Source of the DNA: Candidatus Thorarchaeota archaeon
Lineage (GTDB): Archaea; Asgardarchaeota; Thorarchaeia; Thorarchaeales; Thorarchaeaceae
DNA: 33,327 nucleotides
Reading direction: 5' to 3'
Assembly (NCBI GenBank): GCA_016841005.1
Contig: JAEORG010000072.1
Coordinates: forward strand, 1-33,327
This document shows positions 15,962 through 24,901 of the stretch, one piece after another; within the stretch, counting starts at the first letter, position 1; every line of letters starts with the position of its first letter. The position numbers and the translations under genes were made by a program. The notes under the pieces were generated by a model. It did no database searches. It was not told where the DNA came from and worked only from the letters and a program-made list of their open reading frames with translations.

Positions 15962-17403
15962 CGTGAAATTATTACTTTGTTCTCAGTGAAGACATCAACA
16001 GCATCTTGGCCTTGTCCATGTAAGTCACCCATGAATGAATCCTTCATTCCCGAAAATGGGAATGTGGCAATTGGTGCTGCAACTCCAATGTTTATACCAA
16101 TATTTCCTGCTTTCACGCGATATTGATATTCTCGTGCATATTTTCCACTTGTAGTGAAGATGGATGAAGCATTACCATAACGATTTGCATCAACAATCTC
16201 AATCGCTTCGTCAAGGTCATTGACATGAATAATAGGAATAACAGGTCCAAAGATCTCCTCACTTGCAATCTTCATCTCTGGTTTTACATTGGCAAATACA
16301 GTTGGTCCAACGAAATATCCATTCGGATAGCCTTCGACTTTGTAGTTTCTACCATCAAGAAGAAGTTCCGCCCCCTCCTCAACGCCGGATTCAATCAATC
16401 GAAGCACATTCTCCATTCCGCCCTTGGAGGCTAGTGGACCCATTTGTATCCCTTCTTCGAGACCGCTACCAACTGAAAGCTCTTTGGATGCTTTCACAAT
16501 TGAATCTCTCAGAGGTTCGTATATTTCCCCTACTGCTAACAGTACACCACCTGCGAGGCATCTCTGTCCTGTGCAACCATAGAAAGATGTAATGATTGCT
16601 GGAACTGTTCGCTCTAAATCCGCATCAGGCATCACAGTTAGGAAGTTCTTTGCGCCTCCCTGTACTTGTGATCGTTTCCCATACTCCGCAGCTTTCTTGT
16701 AAACCATTTTTCCGACACGAGTTGAACCAACAAAGGACATCCCAACAGTATCCGGGCTTTCGATTAAGGTGTTTGCTACATCAGCTCCCCCATGCACCAT
16801 ATTGAGGACACCCTTTGGAAGACGTAGGTCATGAATAATCTCAAATTGCCTCACCTGACTGAGTGGAACTTGTGGGGAGGGCTTCACAATGTATGTATTT
16901 CCTGTTCCAATAGCAAATGGCCAGAACCAAGTTGGAACCATACCTGGAAAATTGAACGGTGCAAGACAGAAGAAGACACCAAGTGGTTGTTTAATGACCA
17001 TCTCATCTATCCCAGCGGCAATATCCTCGGCATTATAACCCATCTGTAGTGATGGAATGCTTGTTGCACATTCTATATTCTCGATTGTACGACGATATTC
17101 TCCGCGAGCTTCATCCAGAGATTTTCCTTGCTCAGTTGTAAGTATCTTAGAGAGCTCTTCAAATTCATCTTCGAATGCATTGCGTATTCGATTGAGATAT
17201 CGTACTCTCGTCAATGCAGGAGTTGCACGCCATCGCCCAAAGGCAGCTTTGGCGGCTGCAATTGCTTCATTCGTTTCTTCAACAGTACTCATCGGAGTTT
17301 TAGCAAGAAGCTCTCCCGTTGCAGGATTGATTATATCACTAGTATCCTTTGCCTTAGATTCTACCCATTTTCCATTGATGTAGTTCTTTACAACCTCAGT
17401 CAT
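15955..17403 (-). CDS. mmsA: Methylmalonate/malonate-semialdehyde dehydrogenase (CoA-acylating)
   Basis: It oxidises malonate semialdehyde to acetyl-CoA and CO2, and methylmalonate semialdehyde to propionyl-CoA and CO2, with NAD+ and CoA. The 482-residue protein is a full aldehyde dehydrogenase: the oxyanion Asn is N151 (APFNFPGMVP) and the nucleophile is C282 (CTGQRCLAGG). Family-specific signs are the GGAKNFLTVMPDADLE segment, which replaces the usual catalytic-Glu motif ELGG, and FPFSGMKDSFMGDLHGQGQ near the C-terminus. It lies 63 bases after preA on the same strand, fitting the last step of reductive pyrimidine breakdown through beta-alanine and beta-aminoisobutyrate. The ATG at 17403 is preferred over a GTG three codons earlier. 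Confidence 0.92.
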   Translation of the reverse strand: MTEVVKNYINGKWVESKAKDTSDIINPATGELLAKTPMSTVEETNEAIAAAKAAFGRWRATPALTRVRYLNRIRNAFEDEFEELSKILTTEQGKSLDEARGEYRRTIENIECATSIPSLQMGYNAEDIAAGIDEMVIKQPLGVFFCLAPFNFPGMVPTWFWPFAIGTGNTYIVKPSPQVPLSQVRQFEIIHDLRLPKGVLNMVHGGADVANTLIESPDTVGMSFVGSTRVGKMVYKKAAEYGKRSQVQGGAKNFLTVMPDADLERTVPAIITSFYGCTGQRCLAGGVLLAVGEIYEPLRDSIVKASKELSVGSGLEEGIQMGPLASKGGMENVLRLIESGVEEGAELLLDGRNYKVEGYPNGYFVGPTVFANVKPEMKIASEEIFGPVIPIIHVNDLDEAIEIVDANRYGNASSIFTTSGKYAREYQYRVKAGNIGINIGVAAPIATFPFSGMKDSFMGDLHGQGQDAVDVFTENKVIISRW

Positions 17404-17466
17404 TCTTCTCACAACCAGTCTTGCGGACTTTCGCTAACATAGAACCTGCTATATGATTCTTATGTA

Positions 17467-18678
17467 TTATTCAGTATAGACAAATTCTACAGCCTCATCA
17501 TCACATACGACGAAACAGAGACCACACCCATCACACTTCTCTGCATTCACCAATGCCTTACCATCGCGCATCTGTACTGCAACATATCCTCCATCTGCAC
17601 AAGCTATTACACATTTCTTACATCCAGTACAAGCATCAGTGATATTGGCAATTACCGGGGGAAGTTTATCCAAAGCCTCCCATGTAGTTAATTTTGGAAG
17701 TGCCACTCCCACCATGGATTCGAGTGTTTCATACCCTTTCCGCTCCATGAAGCGCTCCATCCCTGCAGTCATATCTTTGATAATTCCAAATCCATTCCAC
17801 ATCACTGCGGTACATAGTTGTAGTGTTCTTGCTCCAACCATGATATATTCAATCGCACTATACCAATCTTCAATTCCACCGATACCTGATATCAGTAAAA
17901 TAGGCTCAGCCCTAGCAATCGATGACACTACACGAAGTCCGATAGGACGAACTGAAGGACCACAAAATCCTCCATACGTACTTGAGGCCCCACTAGGCTG
18001 TGTGGTATATGCCTGAGGCATTGGACTTGCGGATTCAATATCAATTCCGATTAATGACTCAACTGTGTTGATTGCAGACACACCATCAGCTCCTCCCCTC
18101 TTCGCAGCTTTTGCGATTGATACTACATCTGTAACATTTGGTGTGAGTTTTACCAGAAGTGGAAGGTCAGTGCCTTTTTTGGCAGCCTTTGTCACCTCTT
18201 CAACAAGATCCGCGTTCTGCCCAATGAAAGCTCCCATATGTTTCTCTGGAGACCCATGAGGACAGGAAACATTCAATTCAAGTCCATTAACTCCTGGAAC
18301 TGAGAATTTCTCTGCAAGAGCAGTCCAACCCTCAGGTTCGGGGCTACTCATGATACTTGCAACAACTACAAAGTCCTCGGGAGAGTCTTCCCTTATCTTG
18401 GGAATGTAGGTATTAATCCAAGTATCAACGGTTTCTCGTGATAGAAGTTCGATGTTATTCATCCCTATCAATTTGCCATCTTTTCGAAGGGCTCCAAGAC
18501 GAGTTCTAGGATCGACGGTCGGTGTTTCTGTTACTGTCTTAAGTACAGCCCCACCCCAACCCAATCGTGCCGCTCGTGTCACAAGCCTAGGATTCATTGA
18601 TGGTGGTGCAGATGAAAGCATGAAAGGATTCTTGAATTGAATACCTGCGAACTCAATCTCTAGTCTGCTTTTGGACAT
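17467..18678 (-). CDS. preA: Dihydropyrimidine dehydrogenase, catalytic subunit
   Basis: It reduces uracil and thymine to dihydrouracil and dihydrothymine, or works in reverse. The 403-residue protein has an FMN-binding TIM barrel like dihydroorotate dehydrogenase (about 1-320). Active-site motifs matching mammalian DPD are N75-I-E77, N136-V-S138-C139-P-H141 (C139 is the general acid) and N204-T205. A C-terminal domain carries two [4Fe-4S] motifs: C350/353/356/360 and C382/385/388/392. The NAD(P)H- and FAD-binding partner PreT is not in the window, so the electron donor may be a ferredoxin or a distant subunit. The ATG at 18678 follows GGAGG and AGGAT. It is transcribed toward mmsA, and a strong hairpin precedes it. 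Confidence 0.92.
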   Translation of the reverse strand: MSKSRLEIEFAGIQFKNPFMLSSAPPSMNPRLVTRAARLGWGGAVLKTVTETPTVDPRTRLGALRKDGKLIGMNNIELLSRETVDTWINTYIPKIREDSPEDFVVVASIMSSPEPEGWTALAEKFSVPGVNGLELNVSCPHGSPEKHMGAFIGQNADLVEEVTKAAKKGTDLPLLVKLTPNVTDVVSIAKAAKRGGADGVSAINTVESLIGIDIESASPMPQAYTTQPSGASSTYGGFCGPSVRPIGLRVVSSIARAEPILLISGIGGIEDWYSAIEYIMVGARTLQLCTAVMWNGFGIIKDMTAGMERFMERKGYETLESMVGVALPKLTTWEALDKLPPVIANITDACTGCKKCVIACADGGYVAVQMRDGKALVNAEKCDGCGLCFVVCDDEAVEFVYTE

Positions 18679-18694
18679 GATAATCCTAACCTCC

Positions 18695-18731
18695 AAGACT
18701 TAGAGGATAGTCTATCATCCTCTAAAGTCTT
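18695..18731 (-). promoter_or_regulatory. Strong hairpin in the preA leader
   Basis: AAGACTTAGAGGAT at 18695-18708 pairs with ATCCTCTAAAGTCTT at 18717-18731 through 14 pairs with a single bulged base and an eight-base loop. On the minus-strand message it lies between the surface-protein stop and preA. Its 3' base directly abuts the preA ribosome binding site (TTGGAGG). No T-run follows on the minus strand, so it looks less like a simple terminator than a processing site, a translational control element or a protein-binding site. Confidence 0.5.
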
Positions 18732-18752
18732 TTCGAGATTAGCAGCCACCAT

Positions 18753-21700
18753 CTATGACTGTTTTTTCTTTAGCAGTATTATTCCTAGCACTACTATTGC
18801 CGCTACAGCTGCTCCTCCACCCACTAGAAGAATCATTGGACTGCCTTCTGCAGGAGGTGTAGTTGGTGTAGTAGTTGTCGTAGGAGTTGTACTAGTTGAT
18901 GTAGATAATGGAACAACTACAACAGTCAGACTGTCAGTTATCATGTTTCCACTATTGTCATAGAAGATTAGTACTACTGTGTGAGTTCCTTCCGATAGTC
19001 CATCAACAATAACTAGGATCGGATTAGATTGTGTCCAGGTGTATGCGTTAACTACTCCGTCATCAAAAGAGACCGTATATCTGCCAGGATCTAAATCTTC
19101 GACCGTCCAAATGGCAACGTTCCCTGTTTCACCCACGGTATACTGGATGTCATCTGGAGATGTGAATATGATAGGAGCAACAGTGTCTTCAACAGTTATG
19201 GTAATAGATTCTGTCAATACATTCCCTTCACTGTCAGTAACTGTGATTTGAATATCATATACTCCTACAATCAGTATTGTCGCGTTTGTGATTTCACCTG
19301 ATAGGGAATCTATTGTGAAGTTGGATGTGTCATTGATGGTGTATGTTAGTGCAGACATATCTGAGGCATTTACATCATAATAGAAGAGAGACCCTAGTTC
19401 TATCGTTTGATTTTCAGGAAGTACAACCCAAGAGGGAATTGTAGAATCTAGAACAGAAATCACTACCTCAACAGAGTCATGGTTATTTGATGTATCAGCG
19501 AAATGAATTATGAAGGTGTGATTCCCAACGGATAGCCCATCTATTGAAACAGAAACAACTGAGCCATTACTCCAGAATCCTGAAGTCCAATTTGCAGCAT
19601 CTAGATAGACTGTGTAGTTGTTCGGAAGAACATCCGTTGCTGTCCAATTCACCACATTTCCAACAGATCCGTATTCAATAACAATGTCATTTCCTGCAGA
19701 GATTACAGGAGCTATGGTATCAGTGACGTTTATGAAAACAGAATCATTTGCATAATTTCCACTGTTATCAAAGAACACTGCTGTAATATTGTAATATCCT
19801 AATGTCAAACTATCAATGTTGAATAGAACAGATCCATTAGTGTATACGATTTCTTGGTCGAATACTGAGTTAATGGAGACATTGTATGTCAGAGGATCAA
19901 GTTCTATTACAGTCCAATTAAGGAAATTACTTGTAGTGCCAACCTCAATTGTATCATCTGATGGGAATATATCGATGACAGGTGCGGTTGTATCAATTAC
20001 TGTCATGTTAATTGAATGAGTTACATTGTTTCCTGACGTATCGTAGAACACAATGGTGACATTGTATACTCCCGGCATGTAGCCATCAACCTCCAGTTCT
20101 GTTCCTGTGTTACTAACCCAAGAGCCAGTCATATCAAGGGAATCGTTGAAGTATGCACTATAAGTCCCCGCAGCCAAATCATAAGCAGTCCAAGTAAGTA
20201 GACTTCCATGTGGACCAAGCTCAAAGGTCTGATTTGATTCTGGAATTACAATTGTAGGAGCTGTGGTGTCGATGACGGTCAGGTAGAACAGATACCAAGT
20301 TTCGTGACCAGAAATATCATACACAACCAAGTAGAGAGCATGGACACCAACTCCGTATATAACACTCCCCTCAGGGAAATTGAGATATTCAAGAGTACTA
20401 TTTGACCAACTGACAGGCTCGCTTACCTCACTTCCAAGCCACTGAACATGTGCCCAGTCTGGATTCGAATCATATGCAGAAAAGTTGAGAACTGGCATAG
20501 GATCCCAGCTAAGCTCTACAGTGAAGTCTGAAGGTACAACACCAAGTCTTGGAGCTTGAGTATCTATGCTGAATATTCCAGTTTCGCTAACAGAAGTTGT
20601 ACCTATAGTATCATTAGCAACTATCCGCAATTGATACTCTGTTCCCTCTGCTAGTGAGGATGCATTCCAATAGAAGCTCGAATTGGTCAAGTCACTCACT
20701 ATTGGGTACCAATTACTACCGCTATTGTTGCTATAAGACAAAGTGTATGAAATCATGTGGCTATATGAATCATAAGCTGGGTCCCAAGTGATAGTGATAT
20801 CGCCTGTGTGATCGCTGCCTGTAACAGGTGATGTAATAGATGGACTCAGCATGAAATGAACTTGTGAAGGGTTGAGTGGTAAATCTGCAGGACTATAGTC
20901 GTTGGTTGTTACACCAATGACATAATAGCTCTGTTGGTGATCCCAATCGTCGTAGAAATTCCCATCCCAGACATTGAGATATGAGTAGGGGTTTGAATCC
21001 GCAGCGTGAGCTGTGTTGTTGATGAAATCATTCCATTTGACTTCAGTAGTACGCGTTGTAGTATACAACCAAACACCATAAACTCCGTTCGAAATCACTG
21101 TGTTATTGTATATGTGATTCCCATTGTTCTCCTGAGGAAATCCACTTTCACTGTAGATTCCGTATTGTGAGTTATTGAAAACGGTATTTAGTAGTATGGT
21201 GTTATCATCAGCATCTACAAGTCGTATTCCATCAGTGTTGCCATCAATGAAGTTACTCTCAATAGAGTTGGTATTTGCCGTATCTACATTGATTCCAACG
21301 CCGTTTCCTGAGATATTATTCAAGCGAATAGTGTTTGGTCCAAACCTAACCCAAATACCATCTATTCCATTATTGGAAATCTCATTATTCTTGATGACAT
21401 TCAGGTCGCTACCTGATTCAATTACGATCCCATGTTGCACGCCTGAAAGAATTGTATTGTTTTCGATTGGAGTCCCGTATGAATTTAGTAGTCTTATGCC
21501 ATATACACCATTGTGGCTAAACAGATTATCTGAAACTGGAATCCCATCTGATGCAGCCAACAAGAGTCCTGTGTCACTATTATTGGCAAATGTATTGCCA
21601 ATGACATATCCAGGAGATGACGATACCAATGAGAGCCCTACCGTGCTGTTCGCAAATATGTTGAATGAAACATTGTATTGGTTTGTGCTAATGAGATATG

Positions 21701-23303
21701 CTCCGGTGATAGAATGGTATTTGATGCTGTTGTTATAGATCTGACTACCAAAACCAGTGTCGAGATAGAGACCATACTCTCCATTGTTAATAAGTTCGTT
21801 AAATGCGATTGTATGGTATGATGAGGGGGCAATGTTGATTCCACGTAATCCACTATTGATTATCGTGTTATTGTAAATAGTGAGGAAAGAGGAGGATGTG
21901 GAATCGATTCCATAATTCGTTGCATTTACAATTGTGTTTTCATAGAATGAGTTGTAGTGGGAAGTAGTTTCAAGTTGTATGCCTTGATTCTGATATTGAA
22001 GTGAATTTCTACTCAATGTGTTGTTTGTTGAAGATTGGTGTATGTAGAAAGCAGTAGTCCCATTTGATATCTCATTCTCATAAATTGTGTTGAGTGCTCC
22101 TGTCATCATATTGAATCCAAACGCTCGAACATCAGACATATTGTTGTGATGAAAATTATTCTGTCCAGACTGGTAGATGAAAACTGCATTGTCAGTGTTA
22201 GAAACATTGTTGTAATGAAGAGTATTGTTAGCGCCTTTGTACACATATAGGGAGAATGCACCATCAAAGCCATCTGTTACATCAGAGATGTTGTTTTTGA
22301 ATACTTCATTCCATTGAGAAGACTCGACTGAGATTGCCTGAGTTGTGTTGGAAATCTGATTCCAAGATATAGTATTATTATCAGAATAGGATAGGCGGAT
22401 GCTGAGGGTTATATTTGTGATGTTGTTCAGATTGAGTGTATTGTTATGAGCGTATGAAGAAGCGTAAATCCCTGTTTTTCCAGAACCTACTGAATCATGA
22501 ATGAGGTTGCCTGTAATAACATTATACGCAGTTGTAGTCATTGTTAAATAAAGACTGTAAACTGATGTCTGAGTTATGTTATTCATAGAAACTACATTTT
22601 CGGTAGCACCATACAAGTAGACACCATAGGAGGATCCGAGTAGTGTGTTATTGTAAACTGTGTTGTTGAATGTAGCTGAACTATAGAACATTACTGAAGT
22701 ATCCGTAGTATTCAAGTAGTTCCCAGAAATGCTGTTGTTTCGTCCAGCTGAAACCCAAGTGCCTACAAATGATGTGAAATGATTGTTCTGAACTAGACTG
22801 AAATTCACATCATTGAAATAAACTCCAGAGGATGCACGATCAAAAAAGTTGTTTGTGATATTTCCATGAGTCACATTACTTAGACTAATTCCGTAGTAAT
22901 TCTCTGTGGATTCTCTAACGAAATGGCCTGCAATCGTAAAGTGAAGATCGGTGTTACTAATTGAGATTAGGTCACCAGATGTTGATGTGAAGTTGTAGCC
23001 AGTGATTTCGATTGGGTCTCCTTCAACTCCCGTTCCAAGCCAAGATTCCGAAGCCTTCTGAGATATGAAATCACTATTGCTTGTAATTGTGATACGCGGG
23101 TGATCAGAATATGAATTACCGGATATATCCATAGGAATTGGATATGTATTACTAGTTACATGGATACGACCTTCGTTCATATCGGATGATTCTGTACTAA
23201 TGCCCTCTGGTGATCCGACTGGGTTGGTTGGATAAGCTGTAGAAGAAAGCATAGTGAGCATAAGCGCAAACAGAAGTAAGGTAGTGAGTAGTTTTCGTTG
23301 CAT
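18753..23303 (-). CDS. Giant surface protein: NosD-type beta-helix, fibronectin III and Ig-like repeats, C-terminal anchor
   Basis: The predicted protein of 1516 residues starts with a signal peptide (MQRKLLTTLLLFALMLTMLS). Residues about 60-790 are right-handed parallel beta-helix repeats rich in N-x-I and N-x-x-G-I, the kind annotated as NosD/PbH1. A fibronectin III-like domain follows at about 818-912. Six Ig-like units of about 90-98 residues come next, several opening with DTxAP (near 913, 1011, 1103, 1194, 1284 and 1374). A Thr/Pro-rich linker, one membrane helix (LLVGGGAAVAAIVVLGIILL) and a KKKQS tail end the protein. Its role is probably adhesion or glycan binding at the cell surface; a copper role is not supported. 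The ATG at 23303 has GGGG nine bases upstream. A TATA-like stretch lies near 23390-23399. Confidence 0.87.
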   Translation of the reverse strand: MQRKLLTTLLLFALMLTMLSSTAYPTNPVGSPEGISTESSDMNEGRIHVTSNTYPIPMDISGNSYSDHPRITITSNSDFISQKASESWLGTGVEGDPIEITGYNFTSTSGDLISISNTDLHFTIAGHFVRESTENYYGISLSNVTHGNITNNFFDRASSGVYFNDVNFSLVQNNHFTSFVGTWVSAGRNNSISGNYLNTTDTSVMFYSSATFNNTVYNNTLLGSSYGVYLYGATENVVSMNNITQTSVYSLYLTMTTTAYNVITGNLIHDSVGSGKTGIYASSYAHNNTLNLNNITNITLSIRLSYSDNNTISWNQISNTTQAISVESSQWNEVFKNNISDVTDGFDGAFSLYVYKGANNTLHYNNVSNTDNAVFIYQSGQNNFHHNNMSDVRAFGFNMMTGALNTIYENEISNGTTAFYIHQSSTNNTLSRNSLQYQNQGIQLETTSHYNSFYENTIVNATNYGIDSTSSSFLTIYNNTIINSGLRGINIAPSSYHTIAFNELINNGEYGLYLDTGFGSQIYNNSIKYHSITGAYLISTNQYNVSFNIFANSTVGLSLVSSSPGYVIGNTFANNSDTGLLLAASDGIPVSDNLFSHNGVYGIRLLNSYGTPIENNTILSGVQHGIVIESGSDLNVIKNNEISNNGIDGIWVRFGPNTIRLNNISGNGVGINVDTANTNSIESNFIDGNTDGIRLVDADDNTILLNTVFNNSQYGIYSESGFPQENNGNHIYNNTVISNGVYGVWLYTTTRTTEVKWNDFINNTAHAADSNPYSYLNVWDGNFYDDWDHQQSYYVIGVTTNDYSPADLPLNPSQVHFMLSPSITSPVTGSDHTGDITITWDPAYDSYSHMISYTLSYSNNSGSNWYPIVSDLTNSSFYWNASSLAEGTEYQLRIVANDTIGTTSVSETGIFSIDTQAPRLGVVPSDFTVELSWDPMPVLNFSAYDSNPDWAHVQWLGSEVSEPVSWSNSTLEYLNFPEGSVIYGVGVHALYLVVYDISGHETWYLFYLTVIDTTAPTIVIPESNQTFELGPHGSLLTWTAYDLAAGTYSAYFNDSLDMTGSWVSNTGTELEVDGYMPGVYNVTIVFYDTSGNNVTHSINMTVIDTTAPVIDIFPSDDTIEVGTTSNFLNWTVIELDPLTYNVSINSVFDQEIVYTNGSVLFNIDSLTLGYYNITAVFFDNSGNYANDSVFINVTDTIAPVISAGNDIVIEYGSVGNVVNWTATDVLPNNYTVYLDAANWTSGFWSNGSVVSVSIDGLSVGNHTFIIHFADTSNNHDSVEVVISVLDSTIPSWVVLPENQTIELGSLFYYDVNASDMSALTYTINDTSNFTIDSLSGEITNATILIVGVYDIQITVTDSEGNVLTESITITVEDTVAPIIFTSPDDIQYTVGETGNVAIWTVEDLDPGRYTVSFDDGVVNAYTWTQSNPILVIVDGLSEGTHTVVLIFYDNSGNMITDSLTVVVVPLSTSTSTTPTTTTTPTTPPAEGSPMILLVGGGAAVAAIVVLGIILLKKKQS

Positions 23304-23437
23304 CGATGAAGTCCCCAAGCAATCGTGAATTGTTGAAAATCAATGATTGGTGATGGTTATGGAAAGTAATTTGGACTCTTGATTATCCTATTTATTAATT
23401 TCTCATTGGAAGTAGTTCGAATCTGTTAATTTTGAAT

Positions 23438-23451
23438 TGTAAATATTTACA
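23438..23451. promoter_or_regulatory. 14-base perfect palindrome in divergent control region
   Basis: TGTAAATATTTACA reads the same on both strands and lies in the 254-base region between the surface-protein gene and the aminotransferase gene. It has the form of a dimeric regulator site, but part of the symmetry may come simply from AT-richness, and its centre could equally serve as a TATA element. Confidence 0.35.
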
Positions 23452-23557
23452 TAACATTACATGCTAATGGACAGAGTGCATGTGATACTAACTGATAAAG
23501 TCATTAGTGGGTGTTGCTCTACAAGAAGGCCCCGATGATATGTATGGGTGAACTAAA

Positions 23558-24895
23558 ATGAATGATGAACTTGTTCCTGAAGCATTGAAAAAAGCATACG
23601 ATCGAGAAGAGATACTTGAAACTGAGAGCCAACATGTTGTCCCCACTGTGAAACATTATTACATCGATCCTGTACTTTTTGTTGAAGGAGAAGGAGCGAT
23701 ACTAAAAGACAGCGAGGGAAAGGAGTACATTGATTTATTCGCTGGAATCTGCACAACTATTACTGGTTATGCTCATCCCAAATTAGTTGCGACCTTGAAA
23801 TGGCAAGCAGAGAGGCTCATCTATACTAGCACTCTGTACTCAACAATTCCATATCCAATTCTAGCAAAGAAACTTGCAGCTGTTGCTCCTCCGGGATTAT
23901 CTCAGGCATATATTGTGAACAGTGGTTCAGAGGCAAATGAAGCAGCTCTTTTCATGGCGAAGAAGTTCACGAACAACCCATACATTGTCGCATGTTCAAG
24001 AGCATATCATGGACGGACCACACTTACACGAGAGGTCTCATCATCCGGATGGCGTTCTATTCCTGAAGCGCATCCACCAGGAGTCAGGTTCACTTCATAC
24101 GGATATTGCTACCGATGCCAATTCGGGAAGGAATACCCAGATTGTGATTTTGAGTGTGCCAGATATCTAACAGAGGTCATTAGAACTCAGACTAACAAGA
24201 GTATTGCTGCGTTCATCGCAGAACCAATTCAAGGTGTTGGAGGGATTATTCAGCCACCAAGTGAGTATTTCCAAATTGTACACGAGATAGTAAAAGAATA
24301 TGGAGGACTCTATATATCTGATGAAGTCCAGACAGGATTTGGTCGAACTGGAGGAAAGTGGTGGGGGATTCAGCATTCGGGAGTTGACCCTGATGTCATA
24401 ACAATGGCGAAGGGATTTGGAAGTGGCCTTCCAATAGGAGGCTTTCTTACCAGACCGGAATATGCTGAGGACTACCAGATGATTGATGGCTTTGCTACAT
24501 TTGGAGGGAATCCTCTCGCCTGCGCTGGTGCTGTTGCTGTTCTTGAGATTATTGAAGAGAGTGGTTATCTCGAAAAAGCGGCAAAACATGGTGTGTATCT
24601 GAAAAGCAGATTAGTCGAACTCAAAGACAATCACAAAATAATCGGAGATGTTAGAGGGCAAGGTATGATGGTTGGAATTGAGTTGGTGCGCAATAAGGAA
24701 ACCAAGGTTCCTGCAACCCAAGAAATTCTTGAGGTCATGGAATTGACAAAGGAGAAAGGACTTCTGATTGGTAAGGGAGGCTTAGATGGTAATGTCATAC
24801 GAATCCAACCTCCTCTAGAACTGACCCAAGAACAAATCGATTCTGCCATATCGATATTAGATGAAGCTTTCACCGAGGTTGAGAGGTCAATCTAG
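23558..24895 (+). CDS. Class III PLP aminotransferase, probable beta-alanine / AGXT2-type transaminase
   Basis: It transfers an amino group to pyruvate, glyoxylate or 2-oxoglutarate. The PLP lysine is K285 (ITMAKGFGSG), and D255 in SDEVQTGFGRTG contacts the pyridine nitrogen. NSGSEANEAA near residue 120 binds the phosphate. The 445-residue length and the YAHPKL and TFGGNPLACA segments fit the alanine-glyoxylate aminotransferase 2 branch. Family membership alone would also allow ornithine or GABA as substrates. The neighbouring dihydropyrimidinase, beta-ureidopropionase and MMSDH make beta-alanine and beta-aminoisobutyrate the likely donors. A CxxC/CxxxC pattern (C184, C187, C196, C200) could bind metal. 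GGGTGA lies six bases before the ATG. It ends six bases from the convergent nitrilase gene. Confidence 0.88.
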   Translation: MNDELVPEALKKAYDREEILETESQHVVPTVKHYYIDPVLFVEGEGAILKDSEGKEYIDLFAGICTTITGYAHPKLVATLKWQAERLIYTSTLYSTIPYPILAKKLAAVAPPGLSQAYIVNSGSEANEAALFMAKKFTNNPYIVACSRAYHGRTTLTREVSSSGWRSIPEAHPPGVRFTSYGYCYRCQFGKEYPDCDFECARYLTEVIRTQTNKSIAAFIAEPIQGVGGIIQPPSEYFQIVHEIVKEYGGLYISDEVQTGFGRTGGKWWGIQHSGVDPDVITMAKGFGSGLPIGGFLTRPEYAEDYQMIDGFATFGGNPLACAGAVAVLEIIEESGYLEKAAKHGVYLKSRLVELKDNHKIIGDVRGQGMMVGIELVRNKETKVPATQEILEVMELTKEKGLLIGKGGLDGNVIRIQPPLELTQEQIDSAISILDEAFTEVERSI

Positions 24896-24901
24896 AAGAC
24901 T

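Noticed and set aside
17467..18678. Possible loss of the PreA active-site cysteine (GAFIGQ where mammalian enzymes read LACGQ)
   Set aside because: The catalytic Cys of mammalian DPD belongs to the NLSCPH motif, which is intact here as NVSCPH, so the active site looks complete.
21175..21738. Plus-strand open frame of 187 codons
   Set aside because: It is antisense to the beta-helix repeats, whose low-complexity codons leave the other strand open.
18753..23303. Repeated short motifs that might suggest a CRISPR or DNA repeat array
   Set aside because: The repetition is at protein level (beta-helix turns and Ig-like units); the DNA repeats are diverged and have no uniform spacer.
18753..23303. 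Copper-binding NosD function
   Set aside because: Only the beta-helix fold is shared; there are no nos genes nearby and no evident copper ligands, so only the fold is named.
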